NCBI GenBank assembly: GCA_037951165.1
Contig: JBBDHG010000133.1
Span: 331,501-395,500, forward strand
Length of the DNA: 64,000 nucleotides
Direction: 5' to 3'
Origin: Lophius americanus
Taxonomy: Eukaryota > Chordata > Actinopteri > Lophiiformes > Lophiidae
Shown: one piece after another, positions 42,040 through 54,975 of the stretch
How the letters are laid out: every line of letters starts with the position of its first letter
How positions within the stretch are numbered: position 1 is the first letter of the stretch
Position numbers and translations under genes: made by a program
The notes under the pieces: model-generated
The model's database searches: none
Seen by the model: the letters and a program-made list of their open reading frames with translations, nothing else
Told to the model about the DNA's origin: nothing

Positions 42040-43539
42040 TACTTTGTACCATCACGGAAGCGCATGACATTCACAAAATAAACAACAATTCAGGCACCTT
42101 ATCTCGTAATTACGAGATACGGATCTCGTAATCAGGAGAAAAAGAGGTTATGATTGTTTGCTTACACATGCCCTCATATGATCAGACATCGGCAATTGTA
42201 TCTGTCCTTTCATCGGCTGTATGTTTAGGACGTTATTTCTTTTGTGTTTTTGATGCTCATCCTAACTGCCAAGCATATCTTATAATATATAAACTTCTCC
42301 GTCGCTCCAGAAGAATGTGTCACTGCTTCCGCCACTGTGTTTAAATGTCTGTGACGTCACACAGCGCATGCCCAATGACACAAAGTTGTCGGATATAAGG
42401 ATAAAACGTATATGTTTCATAATCCTCGTAATAAGGGAAAATATTCATCACTTCTCTATCCGAGATGCTGGTACATGTATACATTTTATTCTGATTTCAG
42501 AAAGCTGCGCCTCTTTGCGCATGCGCCAAACTACGTCATAGAAATTTAAATACAATCGCGAAAGCAGTGACAGCCTTTCATCTTTCTGTAGTGATTTTGA
42601 AGTCACATATTATTATATATGCTTAAATTAGCATCGAAATGCTCCTCCTTTTCACGTTTACAACAAAGAATCTGCAAAAGCAGGTTTTCCCAACATAATA
42701 AGTGGAGCAAGTTCGTGCGCCGTACGAAACACTATTGAAGGATCCTGTAAAGGCCAAACACGACTGTGTCATACAGCCGGTGAAAGTGTGACCGGTTACT
42801 TATGCGTTGTGTTTATTTATTCTGACCGGAAATCTCTTTGGAGATGCTCTCCGTTTATTCTGTCAACATAAAAAGACATGCATTCAATCCCTACAGCTCT
42901 TCACTCTCCGGTGAGGGAATCAAAAGGGGTAGAATGGAAAAGCTACAGAGATTAATTAATTTAAACATAACTGTCAACATAAAAATACATGAGCCACACT
43001 TCACATGCATTCAATACCTCCAGCTAATCACTAAATTAAATTGAAAACAAAGAATAAACCACATTAAAATTTTGACATAAACATATTTTTCTAACATAAG
43101 AAAATATACATATAGCCAAAATAAATAAAAGGATGCCAATGGATAATAAGGGAATCAAAAGGGGCGAGGTTAGGGGATGAAACAATTATATATAGGGGAT
43201 ACCCACAAAGAGGAAATGAGGAGGGGACACAGATATGTCTTATAAACAAAACAAAGAAGAAGCTTGAGGTCCTAACAGTCAGGTAAAACAAAAATAAAGT
43301 TAGATCTAAACCATTTTGTGTTATTATAACTAGACTGGTTACAAAATGACAAATACAGTTACAGTTGCCTGACAAACAGAACAGGGCCTGTGCAACCAAG
43401 CAAACATATCCTCCTTTTCTCGTAATTACAAAATCCTTCTCAAGTAATTATGAAATCTGTATCTAGTGATTACGAGATACGATGTCTGAACTTGCTTTTA
43501 TTTGTTGAATGTAAGGTGCTTCCGTAGTACCATAAAGCA
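42040..43539. mobile_element. 1.5-kb DNA transposon with long imperfect terminal inverted repeats
   Basis: The left arm (about 42040-42172) and the reverse complement of the right arm (about 43389-43539) match through a run of blocks: TTTGTACCAT/CTTTATGGTACTACGGAAGC, ACATTCA, AAATAAA, TTCAG, TATCTCGTAAT, AATTACGAGAAAA, GAGG and TTGTTTGCTT. The left arm holds a perfect 20-bp palindrome (42100-42119, core ATCTCGTAATTACGAGAT). The interior has no transposase-like frame. Parts of it are duplicated: GTCAACATAAAAA...ACATG...CATTCAAT at about 42858 and 42972, and GGGAATCAAAAGGGG at about 42915 and 43150. Superfamily not assigned. Confidence 0.7.
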
Positions 43540-43744
43540 AATCTGTTCATAGTTTACAGTAGCTATTTAGTTTGAAAAATGTAAATATCTTATGTTAGTG
43601 TTATCTTTTTTCAGGTTCCTTTAATAATAATTTGAATCTTAATTTCTTTTTCCCGTTACATCTACTCTATAGGTATTAGGATGCAAAGATTAGCCATAAT
43701 ATCATACCTGACTGAACACTATAATTGTGAGGTGTATCAAGTGT

Positions 43745-44275
43745 GAGCAGGAGGGTGAATACAGGAACCTAGTGGAGGACTTCACTACATGGTGTAGTTT
43801 CACAGGAAGAGGCAGAATGCTTCCTGAGAAGATCTAGTAGGAGTCAGTTTTTGCCACTAGCCAGCACTCTCTCCTACGCCATGATGAGCCAGGGAGGCGG
43901 ATTTTTCACAGCTGGCTCTGTGGCTGGCGTGGAGGACTCCCTAGTGTCAGAGTGAAGGACACTTAACTGTATACTATCATGGACAACGCCCATCCCCACC
44001 TGCACAGCATCTTCATGAATCAGAGGAGCATGCAGACTGCTGTCACTGTACTGCTCAACGAGGCATTTTGTCCCACAGGCCATAAGACTGTTCATCTCCT
44101 CCCAGCATTTGACAGCCGGAGCCTCAGCATTCGTTCAGTAAACTGCACTGTCTAAAGAAGTTTATCACACTGCTTAAACAGCTCTCTTATACTGCTGGAA
44201 ACAACAGCTGCAACAATCTATTTAATGGATGTTATGTGGACTGACAGCTACAAGCTGTGTGAGAATTAAATTATC
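43745..44275 (+). mobile_element. Non-LTR retrotransposon 3' fragment
   Basis: Decayed plus-strand coding blocks: a YRNLVEDFTTWC-like segment at about 43760, then CATGGACAACGCCCATCCCCACCTGCACAGC with downstream GCAGACTGCTGTCACTGTACTGCTCAACGA and CCCACAGGCCATAAGACTGTTC. The latter match the 'DNAHPLH...RLLSLSCST...PQAIRLFN' C-terminal region of fish LINEs. It ends near TTAAATTATCCATCCATCCA. Several stops, so a fossil. Confidence 0.6.
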
Positions 44276-44849
44276 CATCCATCCACATAAACAAAATATG
44301 GATAATACTGTATAAGAACATTAATACGGAGAACCTTACTTTTCCACACCTTGTTAAAAGAATTAACTCGTTTTTCTGAATTAGCAAAAGAAAATACGTC
44401 CTTTATTTAGAGAAACGGCATATTTTTTTAAGAAAGACAATAGAAGTTTAATTTAATCCAACTTTATTTGGTCTGTGATTGTGAAATCCAAACCCAAAGA
44501 CATTCTCAAGTAAAATGGTGCATTTGAAATTAAAGTTAATACAGTTCAATAAGTCAGTGGTGCATAAAAATGAAAGATATTTAAACATTTTTTTCTCTTG
44601 GTTCTTCTGTTTGCACCATTTGCATATACAAATTTTAAAACCCATATAATCACGCAAAGACTATTATTCATTTTTTCGGGCAGTAAACCAGACAGTCAAA
44701 AACATTGGCAAGTCTACTTCGATTAGTGTATTTTACAAACAAAGAGCAAACTAATCTCAGTAAAGCCAACTGGTATAAGAAAAGTTATGTGAATGTGGAA
44801 ATAAGTAGGTCGGAGTTTGATATGAGGATACCACTTACCTCTTAAAAAA

Positions 44850-45615
44850 CATGCATTCATAATAAAATAACACCTGTACATGTATTCTAAAGCTGTACGT
44901 GTCGCTAAAGGTTAAAATGCATCCACATGAACAACAGGACCCAAGGTTTCCCATCAGAGTGTCGCCCAAAGCCTCACAGTCGTCTTTGACTGCCTTTCTT
45001 CTCACACTGCACTCTAGTGCTGGCCCTTTCCCATGTAAGTGACACATACACACACCCGGCTGTCCAAATGATGAAGACAAAATATGATTAATAAGCGCCT
45101 TCTTCCTGCTCTGCTACTGACAGGCCATTAAAGAAGCTTTTGGCAGCGGACAGTTGTCAGCATGGACACTAACTGGTCTGCGGCTAAGTGGCCCTGAATA
45201 CATCAAGCTGTGATGCTCTGCATGTTCTGAAATCTTCCTGTCAGAGCTAATATTATCTCTTTTTTTCAGAATATTGGCTACAGTAACTCTTCTATAGGAT
45301 GAGACCAGCCTTCATTCCCAGCATGCATTAGTGAACCTTTGGCGCCCATGACCTTGTTGGCAGTTCAATGGTTGCCCTTCCATAGACCTCTTTGAGAGGC
45401 GCCAACAGTTGCACGCCGGGAATACCCAACCAGACCTGCAGTGCCGGAGATGCTCTGTCTTGTGTCATCTTGTGATCGTTTTCCAGCTTCCAACACTTAA
45501 ACTTTAAGGACAGATTTTCACTTACTGCCCGACTTACCCCACCTACATAAAGGTGTCATTTTATGATAATCAATATTATTCCTCTCAGTGGTTAGTGGTT
45601 ATAATCTTATGATTG
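44850..45615 (-). mobile_element. Tc1-like transposon relic
   Basis: Read on the minus strand in order: a terminal inverted repeat near 45585-45615 (GTGGTTATAATCTTATGATTGATC on plus), N-terminal transposase blocks (complement of CCAAAGGTTCACTAATGCATGCTGGGAATG), GACAGGAAGATTTCAGAACATGC, the CACTTAGCCGCAGACCAGTT block, and GCTTTGGGCGAC...GGGAAACCTTGGGTCC...CATGTGGATG near 44925-44975. The 81-codon open frame at 44835-45080 is part of this fossil, not a host exon. Confidence 0.7.
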
Positions 45616-48600
45616 ATCTGTGAATATGTAAATGACAGAGCAGCTAACAATGGAGAGAAAAGTGTCTTCTTTGCCTAGTTTGACACGGCGACTCTAACTA
45701 CGGCCAAACGTTCCTCTGTAAAAGTTTTAGTCATTTTTTTAAAGGTACATTGGTGATAAAAATGTAATTATTCAACAACAACAAAAACAAGGACCCAGCT
45801 GTACGCCTGGGTCCTTTTGGAATATTTTTACTTCTGCCAATCTGTCCCCTCTAGTTCACAATCAATCGTCCTTGCCTCTTTGGACACATTTTATTTCCCT
45901 GATTACGGAAAGAAATGAATAAAACAAAAGGAAAAAAATGCTCCATCATCCAGTCACAAAATTGGCAGTCCTGACTGCTGCCCTAATGTGATGTAAGAAG
46001 GCCACCTTCGGCTCTGGCTGAGTCAGCTGAGAATAAAGTTGTTTTTCTCATTTCTTCTCTCACATTGCTGTGATCCCATGTGAATGCATCAATGCCAGTG
46101 TGTTATGTGTGCCTTACTGCAATATCTGTCTACAAAGTTGCCAGTGCCGGTCTGCCTGCGGCATCAAACGCTGAGCAATGCTTTTATTGCTCTAGGGTTG
46201 GCAAGATCAATCTTATTAAGATACGTTTCCAAGCATTGGTGATAAAGGGTCATGAGGGATGGTATAAAGTTTTTGAAGGCAAGGAAAGAATAAAGTGAAG
46301 GGAAAGCTGCTGATGGATTTTGAGGAAGATAGAGAATGTGGCAAAAATGAACAGCCTACTTATGGATGAAATTTCTCTGTGTTCCGAAATATTTTTGATG
46401 TCGTTTGAAGTTTCTTGAGGGAAAACTGAAGGTTGGTATTCAAACTAGACACCATGATGCTGTTTAAGATTCAGTGCAAGTCAAAGATGGCATCATTGGG
46501 ATGAAGTTAAGCAGTTTTTAATGATATGTCAAGAGGAAGGGAAATTAAGGGTTTGTAATAACAGCTGGGTGGCCGGCGTGTCCTACAGATGTTGTCTGGG
46601 AAATGTTAATTAACCTACTAATGAAGTATGGGCTCCTCTTGTCAATTCTGATTGTCAGAGTGTTTGTGACACTGGAAGGGACATTACATGTCTGACAAGA
46701 TTACTGAAAATCTGAGTCGCCCAACAAAGTGATTGCATCCATCTTTCTTCTTTCTCTCTGTCACACACACACACACAAACTCACTCAAACACATTCAGGC
46801 ACGGATATACTAGGATACTGCTGATATATCAAATCAGGCTTTTGTATGAACAAAGGCTGGCAGCAATATTGCACTTTACGCTCTAAATTATACACATGTA
46901 GTGTAAGAGCTGTCAGGAGACAGGAGAGTTAATTGCACCTTTCTGCAGTCAGCCATGACCACTCGGGCTTGCCTGGGGAATTGGCGGATGGCCTGTTGAA
47001 TGTCACCTTCTATAACCAGTGAATGTCAGTGGGGGATTCTGTGTGTCTCACTCCCTCCTACTGCCCTGCATGTGTATCCAGCACATAGTAAGTCTGGCCA
47101 GGGAGAGGTGGGAATGTCTGGTCACAGCTGCTGGACAGGAGTAAATTTTGTTTGAGCTGCAGCATTGAAAAAAGACTGAAGAGTATTTGATCACTAACTT
47201 AGAGTCAAAGCCATAAGCCATCTTTATCTGCATCAGAAACAATACATGCCTGTTATGACTGATCTATGTGATACTATTCTGTCAATGTCAAGACATGAGC
47301 TTTGGTGTATTCACCTGCAGAGGGCAGTGCAGTGTAACGTTTGTTATGGTCAAATCAGACAACAGAGTGTTGGAAGTTAAGATGTAAACGGCTGTCATTC
47401 ATTCACTGGTAACCTTTTTTCTGCTTTTTAGAGGTCATATAATATGGTCCCTTATTAATGTTAAAAAGCATTCACCGACTCCCACACATCCCGTTATTGA
47501 TAGTACTGATACTAGACAGATATATGATACTATATTAAAGAATATAGACTAGAAAGTGTGTATCTCATCATTTTATTTGAACATGTGCATGACTGCATAG
47601 ACCCTGGACCGGTGTCCATGGGTGGACAACTACAATGTAAGAACCAAGTCACTGACTATTTAGGGTAAGTTGGTAAGTGTGTTTTGAGTGTTCTGCTTTG
47701 ATGAGAAAATAAAGTACTAGCGGTCCCCCTGTTACACTACATCACCAATGTCTTTTTTGTTTTGTAGTGTCAAAGTTTAAGCGTGTATCATAAACCCATG
47801 TCTGAACACACACACAAACATTAAACACTGTCCCTCCTGGCTGGTAATCCTTTAGGCCTTCTGTCGGTCTGTTAAGCTAACAAGCTAACTGCTAAAGCTG
47901 AACAAACAAAATTTATTTGGACATGGCCTAAAGAGAATTATTATTATTTTTTATATTTGAAAGTAGTTCACAATAAAGCATTGTCCCCTTTACCACCAAT
48001 ACGTCACACTCAAACGCATTAGAATTGAAGAGGAAATGTGGAAGTGGTCAATGGACCAATGCAATATCAATATTGTATTCTGGCTGTTGATTGGTTCAAG
48101 AGGTCATCCTCCCCTGGAGCATTATTTCCCGTGTTTTCAACAATAGCAAATAATTATATAAAAAAAAAGCAGCAGATTGAAATACATTAAATTGATGTAG
48201 TAGAATCTGCCTCCAGAGTCTGTCCTCTTCTCCTCTCCACTCCACACGGACTGCCTTTGGCTGCCCTCTACGTGTTTGATCTCCCTCTTGCCTCTAAAAA
48301 AGAGAGGACGGTCCCCGGATTGTGTTCTGACTGAGCTAATGTCCCAGCATGTGGACCTTCTGACTCTCCATGTTTCAAATATATGTGGTGTGATGGAAAA
48401 TGTAGGTGCAACTCTTTTTCTCCGTCAGAGTGGAGAGCAGGTCGAGGGAGAGAGATGACTTACAGAAAGGCAATTTGCATGCAAGAATGATAGAGACACC
48501 GATGTAAGCCTCTGGGTGTGTGTAATGTTTATTTGTTGGATGCCAACACCGGTGTTCAATCTAGCCCATTAATTTTGAAAGGAATTCATGTCCTCTGTCT

Positions 48601-49800
48601 GGCGGACACTTTCGATGACTTACGGCGACGTCCAAGCGAGCTGTTGTGACGAAAGGCAGCTTTGCTGGTGCAGAGTTCAGCAAGAAAAAAAATGGCAGTA
48701 ACGCACACTTACAATGGCACATTCCTACCTACAAAAACACATGCACACATTCACTCACACACACATGTGCAGTGACAGGGTTATTTAGTGGCTTTTAAGA
48801 ATTGCTAAATGGGCTGTCGTTCTTTCTCTTGCAGTAGCACTTGATCACACACACTGGGATACTACATGAGACAAGATTCATGCACTGGGGAGAGCACTGG
48901 CCCAGAGGTTTGGGGGTGTCACTGCTTTAAAGTTTGAGAGTTCAGTAGAATATTTTTGGTTTGATTTGCAGAGTCAGGGAAAAGTACTAAGTCAGCAGTC
49001 TGGATAGTGAAACTCTCATACAGATCCAGTATAAAGAGACAATAAGGACGAAAACTCAAACCCTCAGTGGCTCCTGCTAAATCACTGACTTCACTCGCTC
49101 CACATAAGGCTGCTACCAATGGTCTTCTCCGAGGTACAGAGCCAATTACTTTTATTCAAAATCCCATCTCCACGGCGTGCCAAGTTGGTGTTTGAAACAG
49201 CCCAGGGCTAGTAAACTTTGATTAGAGCTGCATCCTTATGTGATCGCTACTATGACGTACTTTTGTGATCAATTACACAGATGCAGTGTTTACAGAGCCA
49301 TTATTTTACGGCTGCCAACAAATGTGTCGATCATTGTTGCACGTTCAGCTTCAAATAGCATCCATTATGTGTGCAGGGCTTGTTCGGAGCAGATGCAAAC
49401 ACTTTTCTACCCTGAAGAGCAAAAAAAAAATCTGTTTTCTACATACCCCACTGTTTTTCATGGTCATGCTTACAAAATGTTCTTGAATATTAAGGACATA
49501 AGAGAATGTGTGAGAGCTCTTTGGAGACATGGGGATTGTGACAAATTCGTAATCCCTTAATCCATGTTAAAGTTAAAGTTCTTGTTAAAGTGACCGTTCT
49601 GACCGGTGGGTTATCCTGAACAGACTATAGGCAGAGATTATCACAAATACACACATCTACTTTAAAACAGAAAACAGGTGCAATGCAAAGTATACAGGAT
49701 CGAAGGCAAATGTCCAGAATAAAGTTTAGTGTATTTATTTGAATCACACATTGAAAATTCAACACACTCTTGAACAAGTGTTGCACAAAATGCAGCTAAT
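45616..49800. other. Intergenic, no gene recognised
   Basis: Contains only short CA runs (46764-46785, 47805-47820, 48720-48775), a 10-bp hairpin at 45789-45816 and short unrecognised open frames. No exon-like segment with plausible splice borders and familiar protein sequence was found on either strand. Confidence 0.5.
45789..45816. repeat. Perfect 10-bp inverted repeat
   Basis: AAGGACCCAG and its exact reverse complement CTGGGTCCTT around an 8-nt loop, followed by TTTT. It resembles a bacterial terminator by chance; the setting is eukaryotic. Confidence 0.8.
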
Positions 49801-49807
49801 GAAATGG

Positions 49808-49965
49808 ACCATCTATCCATCCAGTTCATGGAGTTCCGGGTCTACCCCAGGGTTTTACCCCAGTTGAACATGCCTAGAAGAACTCCCAACAGAGGTGTCC
49901 TGGAGGGATCCTGAGCAGAATTCTGACCGCCTCACCTTGCTGCTTCCAACAGTGTGGTTCTATTC
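49808..49965. mobile_element. Probable LINE-derived fragment
   Basis: CCATCCAGTTCATGGAGTTCCGGGTCTACCCCAGG, CCAGTTGAACATGCCTAGAAGA, GGTGTCCTGGAGGGATCCTGA and ACCGCCTCACCTTGCTGC parallel a very common fish retrotransposon-derived block ('gggtctaccccgaggcctcc... gacatgcccggaacacctc... caggaggcatcc'). Orientation and family are uncertain. Confidence 0.45.
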
Positions 49966-50953
49966 TGGTCTTGATAAAAGGCGATGGGAATTTGCCTTCA
50001 TTTTTCGTTAGACTGTCTTAAGTCAGCTGTGACGTGTTGAAATGTGATGAACAGGAGAAAGGACAAAAAGCTAGGAAACAAGCTTATCGATGTCATTTAC
50101 CCCAGAATCCGTCAAAAATTTTGACATTAGTTTCAATATGTCGCACCTGGTCAAGCTGTATATCAGTAGAGTGAAACAGAGACGATGAAATGATCTTCCA
50201 CTGTAAGAGGAAGATTCTTCGGTCTTCAATGTTAGCAATGCAGAGCAGCTGATGTTCTACTTACTTTTAAATTGTGGATGATGTTTTCAAGCCTTATTTA
50301 AAAGGAAACTGTTGTCAGAGATATTAGTTGGTTTTTGGATGACCATGAAGATCAATCGCCCAGAGGTATAGCCTAAGGGTTTGGGTATCTTCAATGAATT
50401 CTGCGAGAATATCAGAAAGATTCAACATAAGCTTAATCTTTTAACAAGGAACGTAGGGTCAGAAAGTAGGGCTCTTTCTCACAAATAAAAAGTTAGAGGA
50501 TTTATAGTACATCTCAAGATGAGTCTGAGAAAGTTGGTTATGCAATCATCTCTGACATCTGTAATGCTCTCTTTGCTGAATTAGCCTGGCTCCCCTCATT
50601 CAGATCGCAATACCTCACACGCATACACACAGAGCTGAAAAGATTTCTCCGGTATTAAATTCCCTTCACCAGCTCAGCAGCAACAGAGGTTCAATTCTAA
50701 ATTTCCACTAACAGAGTGGTCTTTGGCTCAACGGCACCATTTTCAAATCCAACCTCTCAAGGCATCAGATGGTGCTTTCCTACCTGTACCTTAAGTCCTT
50801 TTTACTTTGGACTTTTTCACACGATCTGAAAAATATTGTGATTGTTGCCACAATCAAAGCTCAATAACTACCAAAATATTTTGGTGGGAGAGAAAGTTGG
50901 TCTTGTGTTTTTCTCCTCTTTTAAAAAAAATATAATTTAATTGGTAGCACTTT

Positions 50954-51030
50954 ATAATAATAATAATAATACATTTGATTTATAATGCACTTTACATTTG
51001 GATCAAATCTCAAAGTGCTACACAATGACA
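50954..51030 (-). mobile_element. LINE (L2-like) 3' end fragment
   Basis: (TAA)n, then TACATTTGATTTATAATGCACTTTACATTTGG and ATCAAATCTCAAAGTGCTACAC, the reverse complement of the 3' terminus of the LINE at 36060-36575. Confidence 0.75.
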
Positions 51031-51914
51031 CTAGAGACCGGGGGTTTATAAATGCTTTGTAACTATTTTACTAATTATATTGTGAAACACAAATCTTTAT
51101 ACACTGCTATAACTGATTAGACATAAAGGGTAACTCAGACCTATTTTTTTCCAAATAGTGAGCGCATACTCATATGTACTGCTTTGTCTCAGAATAGTAA
51201 AAAATAGAACCAAATTGAAATACCATATTAATTACTGAATTCCATATTATAAGTCATTAATAAACATGTAAAAAATGTTTATCACCTAATTAATAACCTA
51301 ACTATGTGCCATTTATGAATCCTATAAATTATTGTACCATTGCTTTTTTACTTCAACTGATGTTTGTTGGTTAGTTTGTCAGTAAATGAAACAACGTAAA
51401 AACAAACGTACTGAAAGGACTTACATGATACTTAATGGAAAAGCTGGTGATGATAAATCTCACCAGATTTGGTGCAGATTTGGATAAAAGGTTGTTTTTT
51501 TTGTTGCTATTCTTGAATATGTCTGGTAATAATAAGTACATTTCTCAGGACAGGACAAGGTCAGACCCAGTTTGTAAACAGTTTATTAAAGTAAGTATTT
51601 GGGTAAGATTTACAACTCAGCCAAATAGATGTCACAAGTCAGTGTATTCTTTTGCATTCATTAATTGCATTGTTGTATTGTTGAACCTGCAATTGCTATT
51701 ATTATATTTTTACATGCCCAATTATAGTTACAGCACCATGATTTTGTTTTTAAAATGGCTTGATTTAATTAAACAGAACTTTGGGGACCTGGCAGCAATA
51801 CTCCTCTTTTCCACTCTAGGAATTGTCTTTTTTAATTTATCATAATCTTGTGAAATTGTGTTTGTCATTGTGTGCTTGTAGAAATACTTTTTAGTGTGTA
51901 ATGAACCAACTTTT

Positions 51915-52095
51915 TTTCAAGGCAAGAACGGTGGTGTCATTGTTGGCACTTGCCTCACAGCAAGAAGGTTCTGGGTTCAATTCCACCTGGGCGCTTGGTT
52001 ACTTTCTGTGCGGTTGGATAATAGCCCTTTGGGTAATCCAGCTCCCTCCCACATTGCAAAAACCTGCAATATGGGAAAGGTATGAATGTGAGTGT
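51915..52095 (+). repeat. tRNA-like SINE copy
   Basis: TGTTGGCACTTGCCTCACAGCAAGAAGG then TCTGGGTTCAATTCC (box B-like), CTTTCTGTGCGGTTGG and CCAGCTCCCTCCCACATTGCAAAAACCTGCA. Same family as 60793-61015, 62898-63036 (minus) and 4838-4988 (minus). Confidence 0.65.
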
Positions 52096-53212
52096 CCGCT
52101 GCAATGATCAGCTGCAGTAAGTTAAAGATCCCCTGTGACCTGCACATAATAAACAGTTACAGATAATGGATGGCCTGACGCTTTTATTTGGTGATATACA
52201 ATATCTGCGGGGTCATTAAAAATGATTAGAAAGACGCTGTCAGTGCAAACAGTCATCACGCCTGACCATGCCTCCCCGTGCCTCCCTTCTCTCTCCACCC
52301 GCTTTAAAGCCCTATTGAATCTCATTAAAGACAGTTTCTGTTTATGTGTATGTCTATAAAACTGTTACAATGTTCTCTCTGCATATAAATCTTTTTTCTC
52401 TGTGTATTTGAGTGTTTGTTTGCCTTCCCCGCAACTGCTGTGTGTGACTAAGGCATCCATCAACTTCCATTGTTGTCTAAGATGACAAAGCTTTTATGGG
52501 ACTAAATCCCACAACTGTGCCGGTCGTTTTAAAGTTGATACCAGTTGACGTTTTCTGAAATACACCCTGATTTAAAGACATCACTCAGAGATGGGTACAA
52601 TGTTTTTATGTTTTCAGCCTTCCCGGGCTTCCATGACTCTGACATTGGGTCTTGTGTGTATCCTCACCAGAGAATCTGGGAAGTGTGTCAAACTCATCTT
52701 ACTTTGCCCAGAGAGGGAAACTCTCCAATCCCCAAAGTAGAGAGCAGATATAGGCGACATCAAGCATTAGTTGGATTTGGACTGGATTTACTGATGGAAA
52801 ACGGAATAATTATCTAATATCTAATCCCACAACCAGAGAGCTGCAGATCATCATAACTGATGAAAATGATGGACATAACTACAAAAATGAAATCAAATTC
52901 TCACAAATGGTAATTACACTGTCTTCCCTCGAAGAATGCCTGATGAGTCAATATTTCACAAACCATTCTTAACAAACTCCCTTATTGTACGCATAGAAAC
53001 ATGTGCGTTGTGGGAAGAACGCATACACTGAGCCTTCATAACAAATGCCCAAAGGAAGTGGGTATTAATCATCCTCCAGCCTTGCTTGTCAGCGTGGTGA
53101 TGGACTCACGATGCTCATGGATCACACATGCCTCCCATGCTGACCCCCCTATCAATTATCACCAGTACCACATTGTAGGCATGCATGTGCAGCACTGGTG
53201 TTCACTACGGCT

Positions 53213-53340
53213 TACTCACACACACACACACACACACACACAAACACGCACACATACACATTCACAAACACACATACACACACACAGAGACATACACATA
53301 CATACGGACGCACACACGCACACACACACCTACACACATA
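53213..53340. repeat. (CA)n-rich microsatellite, interrupted
   Basis: About 125 bp of ACAC with CATACA, CGCA and GACA interruptions. The Thr/His-rich open frame through it is a repeat artefact. Confidence 0.92.
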
Positions 53341-53969
53341 GACGTTTGGTTTTGATCAATATTTGGTAAAGACTGTTACCAATTACTTTTTGCGGAAACT
53401 TCTGATTGAAACCAAGATAGCGTTTTTTGTGCATTCAAATGATTTGGAAAGTAAAAGTATAAAAACACATTTTGCACATTCATTATTTCAAATGGAGGCA
53501 CCAATGGGTCATTATCAGATTCTTAATGCCATTTAATATCAGCTGGATACAAACAGATTCATGTGTGGGGTCGATTTGTTTCGCTATATTTCTCCTATTT
53601 GGACAGACAGTCCCTGATGCAGTGATGTTAGTGGAGTCTTGTTTCTGTATCGTGTACTACTGGGCTTATGTTCTTCCTGGCTTCCTTGCTGCTGTTGAAC
53701 ACCGTGGCAGTTGCTGATGTGTGTCTATGTGGCAGATATAAGACCGCCACATAGTCGGTGATTTATTTATACCTCTCTGACAGAGCTCTGCTGCCTCAAC
53801 GGCCCAAGGTGTGAGTGAACACGCACATACATAATTGAAGGTTGCAACACTAACCGTGCACAAAATTACACAATAGAAGAAGAGGCAACTAGCCCAACAA
53901 AAGGAAGAAAAGCCATGATATAATCATTTTTATTAACTGCAAACACATTTATGGCTGAGCCACTTAAAG

Positions 53970-54975
53970 GCAATCACTCACCAAAAAAAAATGATATGTT
54001 GACTGATATTTACCATCTTGCCGCGACCTAGAAAGTAAGATATGGAGATTAATACTAGTCTAATATCTGTGTTAAACACAAGGCTACAGCCGGCAGCTCG
54101 TTAGCTTTAGCTTAGGGGAGAGAGCTAGCCTTGACCCGTCGGAGGGTCACAAAATGAATTTACCAGTAACTTCTGCCGTCTGGAAAGTGAACCACAGGGA
54201 TATATTCAACCGGCAGACATTATGTGTTTATAGCTGAACTTTAGAGATGGTAATGGAAAGATTTTTTTTTTTTCAATAGACACAGTATGCGTCTTACCAC
54301 ATAGTAAAGTCAGCTAACCAGCTACTTGCTGTGGCTATTTGCCATTAGGTGGAAAAGAGTGTCAGGAGTTATGTATGACTGAAGACTAGCAGCAAGAGTG
54401 AAGGGGAAATGTTTAGGAGACGGTAGTGAGAGCAGCTCTGCTGTATAGTTTAGAGAAGGTGGCATTTACCAAAAGCCAGGAGGCAGAGCTAGAGGTGGCA
54501 GAGTTGAAGATAATAAGATTTTCTTTGGGAACGATGAGGCTGGGGGGGATTAGATATGAGCACATCAGAGGGACAGCTTAGAGTCTTGCAGACAAAGTAA
54601 ACAGGCCAGATTTAGATGGTTTAGACACATGCAAAAGAGGCTGTGGATGATACTAGAGAGGAAGACCAAAGACGAGGTTTCTGGATGTGATGAAAGAGGA
54701 CATGCAGTTGTTTGGTGTGACAGAGGAAGATGCGTAGGACAGGGCAAGATGGAAACAGTTGATCCAATGAGAGAAACGCTGGAAAAAGATGAAAAGCTAT
54801 CGACTAACAATCCATGAATAATTAAATCAGGCTGTGCAGATACAGTCTGTCAACCGATGCTAAACTAAGCGAAGCTAATCAGCTGTTGGCTGTTGCTTTC
54901 TACCTACTATGCTCACCATTTGTATTTTCTCAGAGAGAAAATATCCCAAAATGTCATACTATCGCTGTACAATGT
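53970..54975. mobile_element. Inverted-repeat element split by a LINE-like fragment
   Basis: Left part (about 53970-54330): GGCTACAGCCGGCAGCTCGTTAGCTTTAGCTTA...GAGAGCTAGCC. Right part (about 54830-54975): GATGCTAAACTAAGCGAAGCTAATCAGCTGTTGGCTG...AAAATATCCCAAAATGTCATAC. The right part is the approximate reverse complement of the usual left end of a common fish inverted-repeat element. The two ends bracket an unrelated LINE-like block at 54370-54810, so the element appears interrupted. Confidence 0.5.
54370..54810 (+). mobile_element. LINE-like retrotransposon 3' fragment, nested
   Basis: CCAGATTTAGATGGTTTAGACACATGCAAAAGAGG, GGAAGACCAAAGACGAGGTTTCTGGATGTGATG, AGAGGACATGCAGTTGTTTGGTGTGACAGAGGAAGATG and GACAGGGCAAGATGGAAACAGTTGATCC correspond to the 'RWFGHVQR... 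KRGRPRRRFMDVVREDMQVVGVTEEDA' region at the C-terminus of a widespread fish retrotransposon. Frame partly open (54629-54817) but truncated at both ends. Confidence 0.6.

Noticed and set aside
44835..45080. Cys-rich 81-codon frame that looked like a host exon
   Set aside because: Its DNA aligns in order with the GCTTTGGG...GGGAAACCTTGGGTCC...CATGTGGATG block of a Tc1 transposase, so it is transposon debris.
45807..45820. Rho-independent terminator
   Set aside because: A hairpin plus T-run occurs by chance here; this is eukaryotic intergenic DNA with no bacterial gene nearby.
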